NCBI GenBank assembly: GCA_963771305.1
Contig: CAVYTS010000026.1
Coordinates: forward strand, 682,001 to 746,000
Source of the DNA: CAJCIT01 sp963771305
GTDB lineage: Bacteria > Acidobacteriota > Terriglobia > Bryobacterales > Bryobacteraceae
DNA length: 64,000 nt
Direction: 5' to 3'
The notes under the pieces are model-generated. The model was not told the DNA's origin, did not search any database, and saw nothing but the letters and a program-made list of their open reading frames with translations. The position numbers were made by a program, and so were the translations under genes. Every line of letters begins with the position of its first letter. Positions within the stretch are counted from its first letter, which is position 1. This document shows positions 1 through 9,450 of this stretch, one piece after another.

Positions 1-329
1 TCGCTGTACATACCACAACCTTGGCAAATTCGGCCATTTCTGGAGACAAAGGCTCCGACACTCTGACGAAGCACCGACGAGAAAATGACCGCGGAAATGC
101 CTAACTGTTTGGCTATCAGTAAGCTACGCGGATTCCTTGGCCTTTAATGCTAATAGGAAGATGCTCAACTAACTTCCCCGCGACTCCAGAAATGGGCCTT
201 TGTGCTATAGTTACCGCCGCCACGGTGCTAAAGAACGAGGACACGAAGTGTACGTCAGTGGCGAAAGCCTGGCGCGACGCTGACAGTTTCAGAGAGTTGC
301 CGTTTTGCAAATGGGAGCGAGTTTCTCCT
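1..329. other. Left-edge region without a supported gene
   Basis: The short open frames here look like chance frames and have no family motifs or credible ribosome-binding sites. The stretch lies downstream of the minus-strand Prim-Pol gene. I see no clear hairpin terminator. Confidence 0.5.
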
Positions 330-1721
330 TCACGATCGGGGGGCGATACCACTTCGCTCCAATAACCTCTTCGATGCCGGCACTCCCTTTTCGCAAAACA
401 GGGGAGAAAAGAGGCGGTATCGTCCACGCTGTCCACGTTGTCTCAGTAACCTCTCAATATGCCCAGCGACCTCCAGTTCAATTAGGCTCTCGAGCACTAA
501 ACGCTCGGCCATTTTGATCTGGGCCGCTATTCGTCTCTTGCCAATTTCGACCTCTGAGCCGTGCCAGCATGCCGAGGCGAGCACTTCATAGACTCGAACA
601 GCTCTTGCAGTCAATCGTGAATCGAATAATACTTCAAGTGGAATCCGGGCATACCTCGAGCGAGAAACTGGTTCACTCACATGTCCCACTAGTGGTTCAC
701 CCCTGTGTCCCACGTATAAACCTAAATTTAGGGCTGGATCCGCAATGTTGCCTTCAGCTGCCGCACCTCTTAGAGAGGAGAAGTTTTGAGAGGAGAAACC
801 TTTCTCGCCGCGCTGGCCCTGTTCGTAAGAGGCCGTCTCTGGCGATGCACTACCAACCTGTGAGCGTGGACTGGGTCTTTCCCATGGGTCCCGCGCAGTT
901 TGCGAGTACGCTTGACGCAGACTCGCCATCATCTCGCTCTCCTCGTAAGGTTCGCGCTGACCCTTCGTGTTAGTGGGGAATACCCGAGACTGATAATCGC
1001 GCATCCCAGCCTCGGCGTCCACAAAGGCATAGCCGTTGTCTCGAAGCTGGCAGGCCAACCAAAAACCAGCATTGTTGCGGCCATTTCTAGACGCAATATC
1101 CAACGCGCTGTAGGTCAAAGGCTCTAACGCCACGCGGCTGCCGCTTACGATCGTTGGTTGGTGGTTGAGCGGGTCACGCGTCGGAATCGCGTCCTGCTTC
1201 AGGCCGCGGTTGTGGAGAAAAGTCCGGAGCTCTTCCGGCAAGACGTCGAAGCGTTCTGGATCGAGATCGCGAAGCTGCACGTATGGGCCGTTCTTATTGC
1301 GCCCTAGGAGAACAGCGAAGCCGCCATCGCCACGGATGTCTACGCCAGGCCACGGCCAAGCGTGTTTACTGCTCTTGGCGTTAAGCGTTGGCACCGGCCA
1401 CCCGGGATGCTGAAGGTACCAGTGAAATCCGCCCGAGCCAGTGCGCACGTGCGGGTTGATGTTCCACTGCTCCATCAACGTGCGGCCCGCGTCGCCATCG
1501 AAATCGATAACAACGACGCGAGCGAAACTGCCGGTCACCAAGCCCCATCTTGTTGGTCTAAGGCTCTGACCCCACCCCCGCAACTGTTCGACCGTCGGAA
1601 GCTGCGTTTGGAATTGCTTCCATTTGATGCAGGGCTTCTTGTGTGCTCCAGTTGATGGAAGTATGGGCCACCCCTTTTCAAGCAGGAGTTGAATCGCCTG
1701 AGCGGTGAGGTCCGGGCCCAT
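330..1721 (-). CDS. Bifunctional primase/polymerase (Prim-Pol) domain protein with C-terminal winged helix
   Basis: The N-terminal 170 residues match the Prim-Pol (AEP-type primase/polymerase) fold found in replication proteins of plasmids, phages and integrated elements. The metal-binding DFDGD is at residues 73-77, GGFHW at 97-101 and VDIRGDGG at 127-134, in the usual order. The middle (about 180-330) is low in recognisable motifs. Residues about 355-430 look like a winged-helix DNA-binding module. No helicase domain follows, so it probably works with a separate helicase or acts as a replication initiator. No integrase or plasmid genes are adjacent, so the element it belonged to is eroded or lies to the left of the window. 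The domain assignment is well supported; the role in a specific element is inferred. Confidence 0.8.
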   Translation of the reverse strand: MGPDLTAQAIQLLLEKGWPILPSTGAHKKPCIKWKQFQTQLPTVEQLRGWGQSLRPTRWGLVTGSFARVVVIDFDGDAGRTLMEQWNINPHVRTGSGGFHWYLQHPGWPVPTLNAKSSKHAWPWPGVDIRGDGGFAVLLGRNKNGPYVQLRDLDPERFDVLPEELRTFLHNRGLKQDAIPTRDPLNHQPTIVSGSRVALEPLTYSALDIASRNGRNNAGFWLACQLRDNGYAFVDAEAGMRDYQSRVFPTNTKGQREPYEESEMMASLRQAYSQTARDPWERPSPRSQVGSASPETASYEQGQRGEKGFSSQNFSSLRGAAAEGNIADPALNLGLYVGHRGEPLVGHVSEPVSRSRYARIPLEVLFDSRLTARAVRVYEVLASACWHGSEVEIGKRRIAAQIKMAERLVLESLIELEVAGHIERLLRQRGQRGRYRLFSPLFCEKGVPASKRLLERSGIAPRS

Positions 1722-1825
1722 CTCTTGTTTTTACAGATCTTGGAGGTATTGCCCTTGGGTCAGGCCCCTAGATTCTTGGATCGAAGATCGTAAACAAGAA
1801 TACTTCAACATTTGAAGAGGTAACA

Positions 1826-2668
1826 TCAGGCGGCGGCCAGCAGGTCGACGATATCCTGTATCGCGTTGTCGGCCTTGTGATAGGCGGCTTCTAATTTGGT
1901 GTTTGGTCGAGATGCGGGATCAGGCTTGTGGTGGAAGCGGCTGTTGGCGAGAGGGCCGCAGAGGCGCTTGTGGAAGAACAGGAACAGCAGCGCAACCTGT
2001 AGTCCTTTGGAAGTGAGGCGGTAGGCATAGCGGCGGCCGTCGCGTTCGAGCAGACCATGACCTTTCAATTTGCGAAGGTCGTAACGGAGTTGGTTCAGAC
2101 CGTAGGTTTTGGCGGAAAGGTCGAAGGTGGTGAGCACAGCTTGGTGAATCTGTTTGGCCGTCCAGCCGCCGACGGTGGTGGCACCATGCAGGAGTACTTC
2201 CATCAGGCGAATGATCCGCGGTTCATGGATTTTGATTCCGGGGTAACGGACGGTACCGATCGTCACGGGCAAGGCTAGACGTTGCAGCAGCGGGAAATCC
2301 ACATGGACGTTGAGCCAGTGGGCCTGGCAATCGGCGAAACGATCCGTAATGATCTGGAATCGTTTGCGCACGGCATCGAGATGATTGAGACCCTTCTTCA
2401 ATCCGAAATCGCGCAGATTGTTGGAAACCAGTTCGTTGCGCAGGAACCGGGAAAACTTTTCATACTGTTTGAGGAAGGAGTTTTTCCAATAGGCCCGGAA
2501 GACATGATGACCGTGCTCGATCTGCTCGATGACCGTCGCCAGTTTGCCGCGCAGTCGCTTGTTGAGCCGGACGCCGAAGATCTCGCTGATGCGATGGGCC
2601 GTCAGCCGCCAGAGCCCGAGTTCGCAGCACTTGCTCCCGTTTATTGGCTCGGGTGGTAGCTGCTGGTG
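1826..2668 (-). pseudogene. N-terminally truncated winged-helix conserved hypothetical protein
   Basis: An open frame of about 280 codons runs from just after a stop at 2669-2671 to 1826. The only usable in-frame start I find is a TTG at 2401, giving 191 residues. The translation upstream of it, with segments such as RISEIFGVRLNKRLRGKL and EKFSRFLRNEL, is protein-like and continuous with the rest, so the gene has probably lost its start and N-terminus. The C-terminal half has a helix-turn-helix-like stretch (residues about 85-135 from the TTG) that ends in a beta-hairpin wing rich in Arg/Tyr. I do not know the function. DNA binding is inferred from the winged-helix pattern only. Confidence 0.5.
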
Positions 2669-2671
2669 TCA

Positions 2672-3215
2672 CTCCGCACTGCGCCTGCGGACGCGGGATT
2701 GATTACGCGGAGTCGCTCACAGGAGAGCGCTCCACGCGATAACGCCGAAGCGTTTACGTATCGCCGGATGCCTCGATCTTCGGCCCAGGACCTCGGAAGT
2801 CCGGTTCTTGGAAGGTAGCTGAATCGTCATCAGCGACAAAGGAGCCGACGATAGCCTGCCAGTCCGTCGTTGTGTCCACAAGCCCCAAAGGGGACGTTAT
2901 CCAGCCATATCGGAAACGCGGCGAGCACCGAAACTTCCGCGAACCCGTTTGGTTAGGAAACTCCGCGTGTGCAGGCCACCAGCGACGATACGAATCGAAT
3001 GCCGGCCAGTAAGGTTGGAACCCAACACTTCTTCGGAAACGGGTAGATCCGAGCGCTCTTGATAACTCAGTCCGAACTCAGCGGATTCCGATGTGATGAG
3101 CGGCTCCGCAAGTTGATTCCCAGTATCGGATTGACAAGCCCGATGTATACCGACGAACATCAATCTTAGGGTCGCCCTCGTCGCAGCAGACGCGCTGCGA
3201 TGCTGTTTTCCATTC
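2672..3215. other. Intergenic remnant region
   Basis: No credible gene is seen between the broken winged-helix gene and the TIR-like gene. A segment near 2890-2915 (GGACGTTATC, then ATATCGGAA) resembles the start of the dispersed repeat at 12637 and 33777. The region may hold remnants of the lost N-terminus of the minus-strand pseudogene. Confidence 0.4.
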
Positions 3216-3220
3216 GGAGG
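3216..3220 (+). promoter_or_regulatory. Shine-Dalgarno that decides a CTG start
   Basis: GGAGG at 3216-3220 lies 8 nt before CTG at 3229, the first codon of the conserved N-terminal strand of the TIR-like protein. No ATG, GTG or TTG in the same frame gives a full-length domain. Confidence 0.55.
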
Positions 3221-3228
3221 ATAACTTT

Positions 3229-4197
3229 CTGAAGCGCCGCATTTTCATAGCCTCTTCCTCAGAAGGCCAGAGCAGAATTGACCCTATCGAAAGGTGCCTC
3301 GCAACGGTAGCTGACGTAGAATGTGTGCCTTGGACAAAGGTTTTCGACCCGTCGCTCATCATACTTGAATCACTCGAGCAGGCTCTATCTAGTTTTACCG
3401 GCGCTGTAATCATTGCGACCCCGGACGATATTACAAAACTCCGTGCGGAATCGGTTAGGGCTCCCCGTGAAAACGTGATGCTTGAATATGGGCTGATGTC
3501 CGCCCGCCTCGGGCGCCCCAACGTTGTCTTGTGCCAGTTTGGGGATGCACAGTTGCCGAGCGACCTCGAGGGGTTAGATGTCATTAAGATACTCGGGAAG
3601 GGAAACTCCGGTAGAGTCAGCGCCGGAGTCGGAAAAGGTGCAGGCCAGCAGCTTCGGACCTGGGCGTCCAAGTTGCTCGCGACGGCCGAACCGATACCCC
3701 GGACGCAGGTCGTGCATGGTTACACAGGTCAGTGGAAAGTCGAGGTTGCCTTAAAAGTGTGGCGTGGCATTCGTATTCGTTCGGGGAGCACCGCCATCCT
3801 CAAGGCCGAAGTTCATTTGCTCGTTCCGCGTGTAGGTTCAGGTGGATCTGGAATGGCAAGGGGGCGACTGACATTCGAACTGGCAGCTGCCCCTTCGAAA
3901 CGGAAAAAGCCATTCTCCGGCGAATACCGAATTGCGCATGAGATATCCAATCTTCGCTGCAACGTAAAAGGGCATCTAGACTTCGAGAGCTGCCTGTTCA
4001 ATGCACAGCTCATGACTAAGCGCGGCGGTGTGTGGCCCGAACTGGTGGACTTGGGCAGGATTCCGGAGGAGTGGCAGTATAAATGGAGTCTTTGGCGAGC
4101 TGGGGGACAGCAAGGCACCCTGGAGGGAACATTTGAGACATTTACCGGAGGACACACGCTGGGCAAGGTAACTCAAGCGGTTAAGGTGAGCGCCTGA
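3229..4197 (+). CDS. TIR-like (CAP12/PycTIR-type) protein with a beta-rich C-terminal domain
   Basis: The N-terminal ~135 residues fit the predicted nucleotide-binding TIR-like family used as NADase effectors in CBASS/Pycsar-type phage defence. KRRIFIASSSEG (2-13) is the first strand, TPDD is at 64-67, PRENVMLEYG at 79-88 carries the presumed catalytic Glu86, and LPSDLEGLD is at 109-117. The remaining ~160 residues start near HGYTGQWKVE (163-172). They are strand-rich and end with a LEGTFETFTGG motif, so they could be a small beta-barrel or sandwich ligand sensor. The usual start would be GTG 3325, but that removes the first beta strand and helix; I choose CTG 3229. No nucleotide cyclase is adjacent. 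The TIR-like assignment is strong; sensor role and defence function are inferred. Confidence 0.75.
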   Translation: MKRRIFIASSSEGQSRIDPIERCLATVADVECVPWTKVFDPSLIILESLEQALSSFTGAVIIATPDDITKLRAESVRAPRENVMLEYGLMSARLGRPNVVLCQFGDAQLPSDLEGLDVIKILGKGNSGRVSAGVGKGAGQQLRTWASKLLATAEPIPRTQVVHGYTGQWKVEVALKVWRGIRIRSGSTAILKAEVHLLVPRVGSGGSGMARGRLTFELAAAPSKRKKPFSGEYRIAHEISNLRCNVKGHLDFESCLFNAQLMTKRGGVWPELVDLGRIPEEWQYKWSLWRAGGQQGTLEGTFETFTGGHTLGKVTQAVKVSA

Positions 4198-4687
4198 GTT
4201 TTGTCGTGTCGAGCCGGCTTGAAGTTGTCGTATGCCGAATCTAGGCGCGGGCGTTAACGTCCCTTATCGGTAGCTATCCGGGCCGGGTAACAACGGTCCC
4301 GCGCCCGGAGCTGACGATTGTCGGTGGCTCAGCGTGCCCGACGAAACATCCTGGACGCCATATTCCGGTAAGGGGACTCTTCGGGCGGTATCACCGTGCA
4401 TCGCCCCGCTCGACGCGCATTGCGCTGCATTATCTGAGAGGAGCGCCCGCCAAATCGCAAATTCTCCAAGGCGTCAGAGCGCTCCGACAGGTTCGCGGTT
4501 TTCGCCAACGGTTCAAGTAAGGCCCCGGGCTCTCCGGCCTTCGACGCGGTCGAGACTAGCCGGCCTCAGGGCTTAGGCGGGGCGGGCTCTTTTGGGATGC
4601 CGTTCCCTGCGCGGGTCGTCAGTTCCAGGCGGTCGGTGCATCACGGTGTTTTCATGTATTCTGAGGAGTCGCTGACAAGGAGGAAGT
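4198..4687. other. Intergenic region with a GC-rich inverted repeat
   Basis: No gene is supported. GGCGCGGG at 4244-4251 can pair with CCCGCGCC at 4298-4305, with further pairing inside, but no U-tract follows. TTATCGGTAGCTA at 4264-4276 recurs exactly at 28728-28740, just past the hairpin of the IS91-type element. The last ten bases carry the AGGAGG ribosome-binding site of the tricorn gene. Confidence 0.45.
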
Positions 4688-7600
4688 GTGCGTCTGATTC
4701 TTGGGGTCCTGGCCGTCGGAGCGCTCTGTGCCGGGGCCGAACCGCTGCTCCTGCAACAGCCAACACTGAACAAGACTCACATCGTATTCGTGTATGCGGG
4801 CGATCTTTGGAGCGTGCCGCGCGACGGCGGGGATGCGGTGAGAATCACGAGCGGCACCGGGAGCAAGACCGATCCAGTGTTTTCGCCGGATGGTACGCAC
4901 ATCGCCTTCACCGGCGAGTATGACGGCAATGTGGATGTGTTTGTGGTGCCAGCGTCGGGCGGCGTGCCCAAGCGCCTGACCTGGCACCCCGCGCCAGACC
5001 GCGTCCTCGGATGGGCGCCCGATGGCAAGAGAATCATTTTCACTTCCACGCGGAGCGCCTATTCGCGCTACGGCGAGATGTTTACGGTGCCGGCCGACGG
5101 AGGAGTGGAAGAGAAACTACCCCTGCCCACGGGATACGCGGCATCGATGTCGGCTGACGGACAATCGATCGCCTACGAACCGGTCGGGCGGGCGTTTGGG
5201 ATGTGGAAGGAGTACCGCGGGGGCGCCACATCCCGCATCTGGCTGGCACGCCTGTCCGACAGCAGCATAACTCCTGTGCCAAGGACGAATTCGAATGACT
5301 TCAACCCGATGTGGGCGGGCGATCGCGTGTACTTCATTTCCGACCGCAATGGTACTGCGCGCCTGTTCTATTACGACATTCAGACGAAGGAGGTGAAGGA
5401 GGCGATTCAGAACCGCGGACTCGATCTGAAGTCAGCCTCGCTCGGGCCGGATGCGATTGTCTACGAGCAGTTCGGTGACATTTCGCTCTACGATCTGAAG
5501 ACCGGGAAGACCAAGCCGGTCCCCATTCGGGTGCAGGGAGATTTCACAGAGGTCCGCGCGAAATTGGTCAATGTGGGGCGCACCCTGGGCTCGCCAGCAG
5601 TTTCGCCAAACGGCGCTCGTGCTGTGTTCACGGCTCGCGGCGAAGTGATCACTGTTCCGGCGGAGAAGGGCGATGCTCGCGACATCACGAATTCGCCAGG
5701 CGTAATGGAACGCGATCCACAATGGTCCCCGGACGGACGGTGGATCGCGTACTTGTCGGACGAATCAGGCGAGTACGCGCTCCACCTGCATCCACAGACG
5801 GCTGCCGGCGAAGTGAAGAAGATCGCGCTGAAGCCGGGATTCTATCACTGGCCCAGATTTTCGCCGGACAGCAAGAAGGTGGCTCTGGTAGACAGTTTTC
5901 AGAGGTTGGGGTACGTGGATCTGGAGAGCGGGAAGCAGGTGGAAGTCGCGCAGGATACTTACCAGATGCGCGCGGGCAACATCGCTGGCGAGTGGTCACC
6001 AGACAGCAAATGGCTGGCGTATTCCAAAGTGCTGCCGAACGAGCTGAGCGCCATTCATTTGTATTCGACCGTTGACGGCAAGTCCACGCAGGTGACCGAT
6101 GGTTTGAGCGATGCCATGAACCCCGTGTTCGACAAAGACGGCAAGTACCTCTTCTTCACCGCCAGCACGAATTCCGGAGAAAGCCTGGGACTGGACATTC
6201 ACGCAGTGTCGGCCACTGCGACCAGTTCGATTTACCTGGCTGTGCTAGACAAGACGCAGCCCTCGCCGTTTGCTCCCGAAAGCGACGAGGAGAAGGTTGC
6301 CGATCAGAAAGGCGACGAAGCAAAACCGGAGGGAACGAAGAGTGACGGCAAAGCTCCCGACAAACCTGCCGATACGGGCAAGCCCAAAGGCGAGGCGGCC
6401 GAAGCCAAGAACACCAAGATCAAAGACGTCAAGATCGACTTGGAAGGCATCGATCAACGGATTCTCTCCGTGTCCATGCCGCCGCGGCGATACACGGCGC
6501 TCCAAGTGGGGAAGGCCGGGACGCTTCTCGCGATCGAGGCAGTGCCGCCTGGCGAGGACCCCGGTCCCCCCAGGCTCACGGTGCACCGCTATGATTTCAA
6601 AACCCGGAAGAGCGACGTCGCCCTCTCCGGAGTAAGCAGCTTCCAGATGTCCTTCGGCGGAGAGAAGGCGCTCTACCGGGAGGGCGACAACTGGATCATC
6701 GCCCCGTTGCGGCCCGCGCCCAGTGGATCGGGCGGAGGCGGCGCGGAGCCGGCGCCCGGCGGTGGGAACAAGGGCGCGTTGAAGACCAGCGGAATCGAAG
6801 TGCGGGTTGACCCGGTCGAGGAGTGGAGGCAGATGTACCGCGAGGCCTGGCGGATCGAGCGCGATTGGTTCTACGACCGCAACATCCACGGCCTGGACCT
6901 CAAGGCGGCGGAGAAAAAGTATGAGCCGTACCTAGACGGCATCGTGTCGCGGAACGATTTGACGTACCTGTTCCGGGAGATGCTGGGCAACATGGTGGTG
7001 AGCCACATGGGCACGGGCGGCGGCGACACGCCGGAGGTCAAGCACGTCGAGACCGGGCTGCTGGGCTGCGATTACGAGGTCGCCGGGGGCCGGTATCGCT
7101 TTGCCCGCGTATATAGCGGGGAGAACTGGAACCCTCAACTGCAGGCGCCGCTCACTCAGCCGGGAGTGAACGTAAAGGCGGGCGAGTATCTGCTGGAGGT
7201 CAACGGGCGCGACGTGCGCCCTCCTAGCAATGTCTACAGCTTCTTCGAGGGGCTGGCGGGCAAATCCGTCGCGTTGAAGGTGGGCCCGGATGCATCGGGC
7301 TCGGGCGCACGCGAGGTGACCGTGGTTCCGGTGGCGGACGAAAGCCGCCTGCGGAATCTGGCATGGATCGAGGAGAACCGGCGCAAAGTGGATCAGCTGA
7401 GCGGCGGCAAGGTGGCCTATATCTATATGCCGGACACAGCCAACGGGGGGCTGACCGCGTTCAACCGCTACTTCTATGCTCAGATCGGGAAGGACGCGGC
7501 CATCATAGATGAGCGCTTCAACGGTGGCGGCCTGCTGGCGACCGACATCGCGGAGATCCTCAGCCGCAGGCCCCTGAGCGCGGCGTCAAATCGGGTAGGC

Positions 7601-8023
7601 GAGCCACTGCTGCAGCCGCAGGGAATTTTCGGACCGAAGGTGATGCTGATAAACGAACGCGCGGGATCGGGCGGCGACGCGATGCCGTGGTACTTCAAAC
7701 GCTCCGGCGTTGGCAAGCTGATCGGGACGCGCACCTGGGGAGGTCTCGTGGGCATGAACGGAGCGCCGCCGCTGATGGACGGTGGGTTCGTGGCGGCGCC
7801 GAGCTCGGGCATTTACAACCCGATCACGGGCGAGTGGGAAGTGGAGAATATCGGCGTGGCGCCAGATATTGAAGTGGTGCAGGATCCGGCGCTGGTAAGC
7901 AGAGGTCATGATCCGCAGTTGGAGAAGGCCGTGGAGGTGGTGATGGACGAACTGAAGACGAATCCCCCGCCTAAGCTGCGCCGCCCGGCGTTTCCGAATT
8001 ATTATCCGACGGCGCGTAAGTAG
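4688..8023 (+). CDS. Tricorn-type S41 family serine protease, exported
   Basis: This large peptide-degrading protease (1111 aa) has the tricorn layout. It starts with a signal peptide (about 1-18), followed by two beta-propeller blocks with SPDG-type WD40/PD40 repeats (about 20-520). A charged Lys/Asp/Pro linker (about 528-580) leads to the C1 region, which carries the Ser772-His773 pair (VVSHMG). A PDZ domain (about 790-880) and the C2 region with the GSGGD nucleophile motif (Ser994, Asp997) follow. In family members the propellers gate and guide peptides and the Ser/His/Ser/Glu tetrad cleaves them. The GTG start has AGGAGG a few bases upstream. All key residues I can locate are present, so it is probably active in the periplasm. 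No operon partner is evident; the next gene on the same strand is 319 bp away. Confidence 0.9.
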   Translation: MRLILGVLAVGALCAGAEPLLLQQPTLNKTHIVFVYAGDLWSVPRDGGDAVRITSGTGSKTDPVFSPDGTHIAFTGEYDGNVDVFVVPASGGVPKRLTWHPAPDRVLGWAPDGKRIIFTSTRSAYSRYGEMFTVPADGGVEEKLPLPTGYAASMSADGQSIAYEPVGRAFGMWKEYRGGATSRIWLARLSDSSITPVPRTNSNDFNPMWAGDRVYFISDRNGTARLFYYDIQTKEVKEAIQNRGLDLKSASLGPDAIVYEQFGDISLYDLKTGKTKPVPIRVQGDFTEVRAKLVNVGRTLGSPAVSPNGARAVFTARGEVITVPAEKGDARDITNSPGVMERDPQWSPDGRWIAYLSDESGEYALHLHPQTAAGEVKKIALKPGFYHWPRFSPDSKKVALVDSFQRLGYVDLESGKQVEVAQDTYQMRAGNIAGEWSPDSKWLAYSKVLPNELSAIHLYSTVDGKSTQVTDGLSDAMNPVFDKDGKYLFFTASTNSGESLGLDIHAVSATATSSIYLAVLDKTQPSPFAPESDEEKVADQKGDEAKPEGTKSDGKAPDKPADTGKPKGEAAEAKNTKIKDVKIDLEGIDQRILSVSMPPRRYTALQVGKAGTLLAIEAVPPGEDPGPPRLTVHRYDFKTRKSDVALSGVSSFQMSFGGEKALYREGDNWIIAPLRPAPSGSGGGGAEPAPGGGNKGALKTSGIEVRVDPVEEWRQMYREAWRIERDWFYDRNIHGLDLKAAEKKYEPYLDGIVSRNDLTYLFREMLGNMVVSHMGTGGGDTPEVKHVETGLLGCDYEVAGGRYRFARVYSGENWNPQLQAPLTQPGVNVKAGEYLLEVNGRDVRPPSNVYSFFEGLAGKSVALKVGPDASGSGAREVTVVPVADESRLRNLAWIEENRRKVDQLSGGKVAYIYMPDTANGGLTAFNRYFYAQIGKDAAIIDERFNGGGLLATDIAEILSRRPLSAASNRVGEPLLQPQGIFGPKVMLINERAGSGGDAMPWYFKRSGVGKLIGTRTWGGLVGMNGAPPLMDGGFVAAPSSGIYNPITGEWEVENIGVAPDIEVVQDPALVSRGHDPQLEKAVEVVMDELKTNPPPKLRRPAFPNYYPTARK

Positions 8024-8342
8024 TGGAGACGATAGCCGGCTCGTGAAACTGAAGCTTGACGGCTATCGCGCGCAAGCAATCAAGAGTGCTGGCAAAGTCC
8101 GGATGCGCCTTCGTGGGCTGGTGTAGGTAGCCGAGGCCTGCTGGCCGGATAGCGGCGCATCCGGAAGTTATTGCACTTTGACGGGTATCGGAACGATATG
8201 ACGTGATATCGGTAGCTCCGCGGGACAGTTTTCCGAATCACTCCGTTCGAGTAACAATTTTGCCGCGTCGATGCCCTGATGCGCGCGCAAAAAGCCCCAT
8301 AATGGTCTTGTCCCGTGTACAGAACGCATGGAGGAGGTCGCC

Positions 8343-9425
8343 GTGGCTAGCATCCGACTTGTCATCGCCCTCGCGGCGTGTTCGGTTCTGTCGGCTCAAG
8401 ACCCGCGACAGGTCGTCGTCATTGCGGGCCGCTCCCCACTTCTCGAAATCATCGATCCCGTAACACTTGAAACGCTCGCTCGCGTCCATTTCGCCTTCCC
8501 GGATGGAAGCGTCGGATTCAACGGCGTCGCGATAAGCGCGGACGGCTCCAAAGTCTACGTGGAGGGCCCGATTCCGTCAGATACCCGAGGTTGTTGCGTC
8601 CTGTACGCACTTGACCTTGCCACCATGAAAGCGACAGTCGCAGCTTCTATCCCCGGGTCAAGCTCGCGCGGCCAGTTCCTGTTCTCTGATGGGGTGGTGT
8701 TTCCGGCCTCTTCACTCTCGCACAGTGGCCCAATTACGGGCATGCGCTACAGCTTGATGCACGTCTCTCCCGATGGCCACTGGGGTTTCGGAGTGAGAAA
8801 CTTTCAAGGTCCCGCGCTCGAGTTGTTTGACCTGACCCGCGGCGAACTCGTGCGGGAACTTACCCCTCCCCAGTCGGGAGGAGAAGTGCGTGCGAGCGGG
8901 GGCTGGGCCGGCGAGCACTTCTATTTCATTGCTGGATCAAAACAGAACTCAGGAAACCTTTGGATGGTGTCGCCAGACACGACTGAACTGGGGCTGGGAG
9001 TGCCGGTGGAGGATTACGGCGAGACGCCCGGCTGCGCGGAACCGGCCTTCAGTCAGCTCCTGGCAGCTGGAGACAAGGTGTTTCTCTACGAACCATTCGG
9101 TTTCAAAGTAGACCGCAGAGTGCAGTGTCACGTCCCCGTACCAGGAGGGGTTTGGATGATTGATCCCGCTACGGGCCGCGTCACCGGCCGCACTGCTATC
9201 GGCTTACACTTCTCCACGGTCGTCGCAGATCGAACCGGAACATTTCTGTATGGCTTGGCTTCCGAAGGACTGTATCAAAATGCGTCCGGACAACTGTTTC
9301 GCATCAACGTCAAAGACGGAAGCGTCTTGAAGTGGCGGAGCATCGAGCGTGGCTTCTTTCGTATGACCGTTGCATCCGTCCGTTCCGTACCCACAGGCGA
9401 CGTCTTCGCCGTCATGGAGCGCTGA
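8343..9425 (+). CDS. Exported beta-propeller (YncE/YVTN-like) protein
   Basis: A 360-residue protein with a signal peptide (ASIRLVIALAACSVLSAQ) and repeating WD40/YVTN-like blades. Examples are LLEIIDPVTLETLARV, MKATVAASIP and VWMIDPATGRVTGRTAIG. No catalytic motif is seen, so it is most likely a ligand- or protein-binding propeller in the periplasm or outside the cell. GTG 8343 is chosen over ATG 8328 because GGAGGAGG (8330-8337) sits at the right distance and the signal peptide then begins at the start codon. It is followed after 25 bp by the aspartic-protease pseudogene, possibly in the same transcript. Confidence 0.7.
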   Translation: MASIRLVIALAACSVLSAQDPRQVVVIAGRSPLLEIIDPVTLETLARVHFAFPDGSVGFNGVAISADGSKVYVEGPIPSDTRGCCVLYALDLATMKATVAASIPGSSSRGQFLFSDGVVFPASSLSHSGPITGMRYSLMHVSPDGHWGFGVRNFQGPALELFDLTRGELVRELTPPQSGGEVRASGGWAGEHFYFIAGSKQNSGNLWMVSPDTTELGLGVPVEDYGETPGCAEPAFSQLLAAGDKVFLYEPFGFKVDRRVQCHVPVPGGVWMIDPATGRVTGRTAIGLHFSTVVADRTGTFLYGLASEGLYQNASGQLFRINVKDGSVLKWRSIERGFFRMTVASVRSVPTGDVFAVMER

Positions 9426-9450
9426 CAGGCTGGGAGTGGCTGCCGACGCC

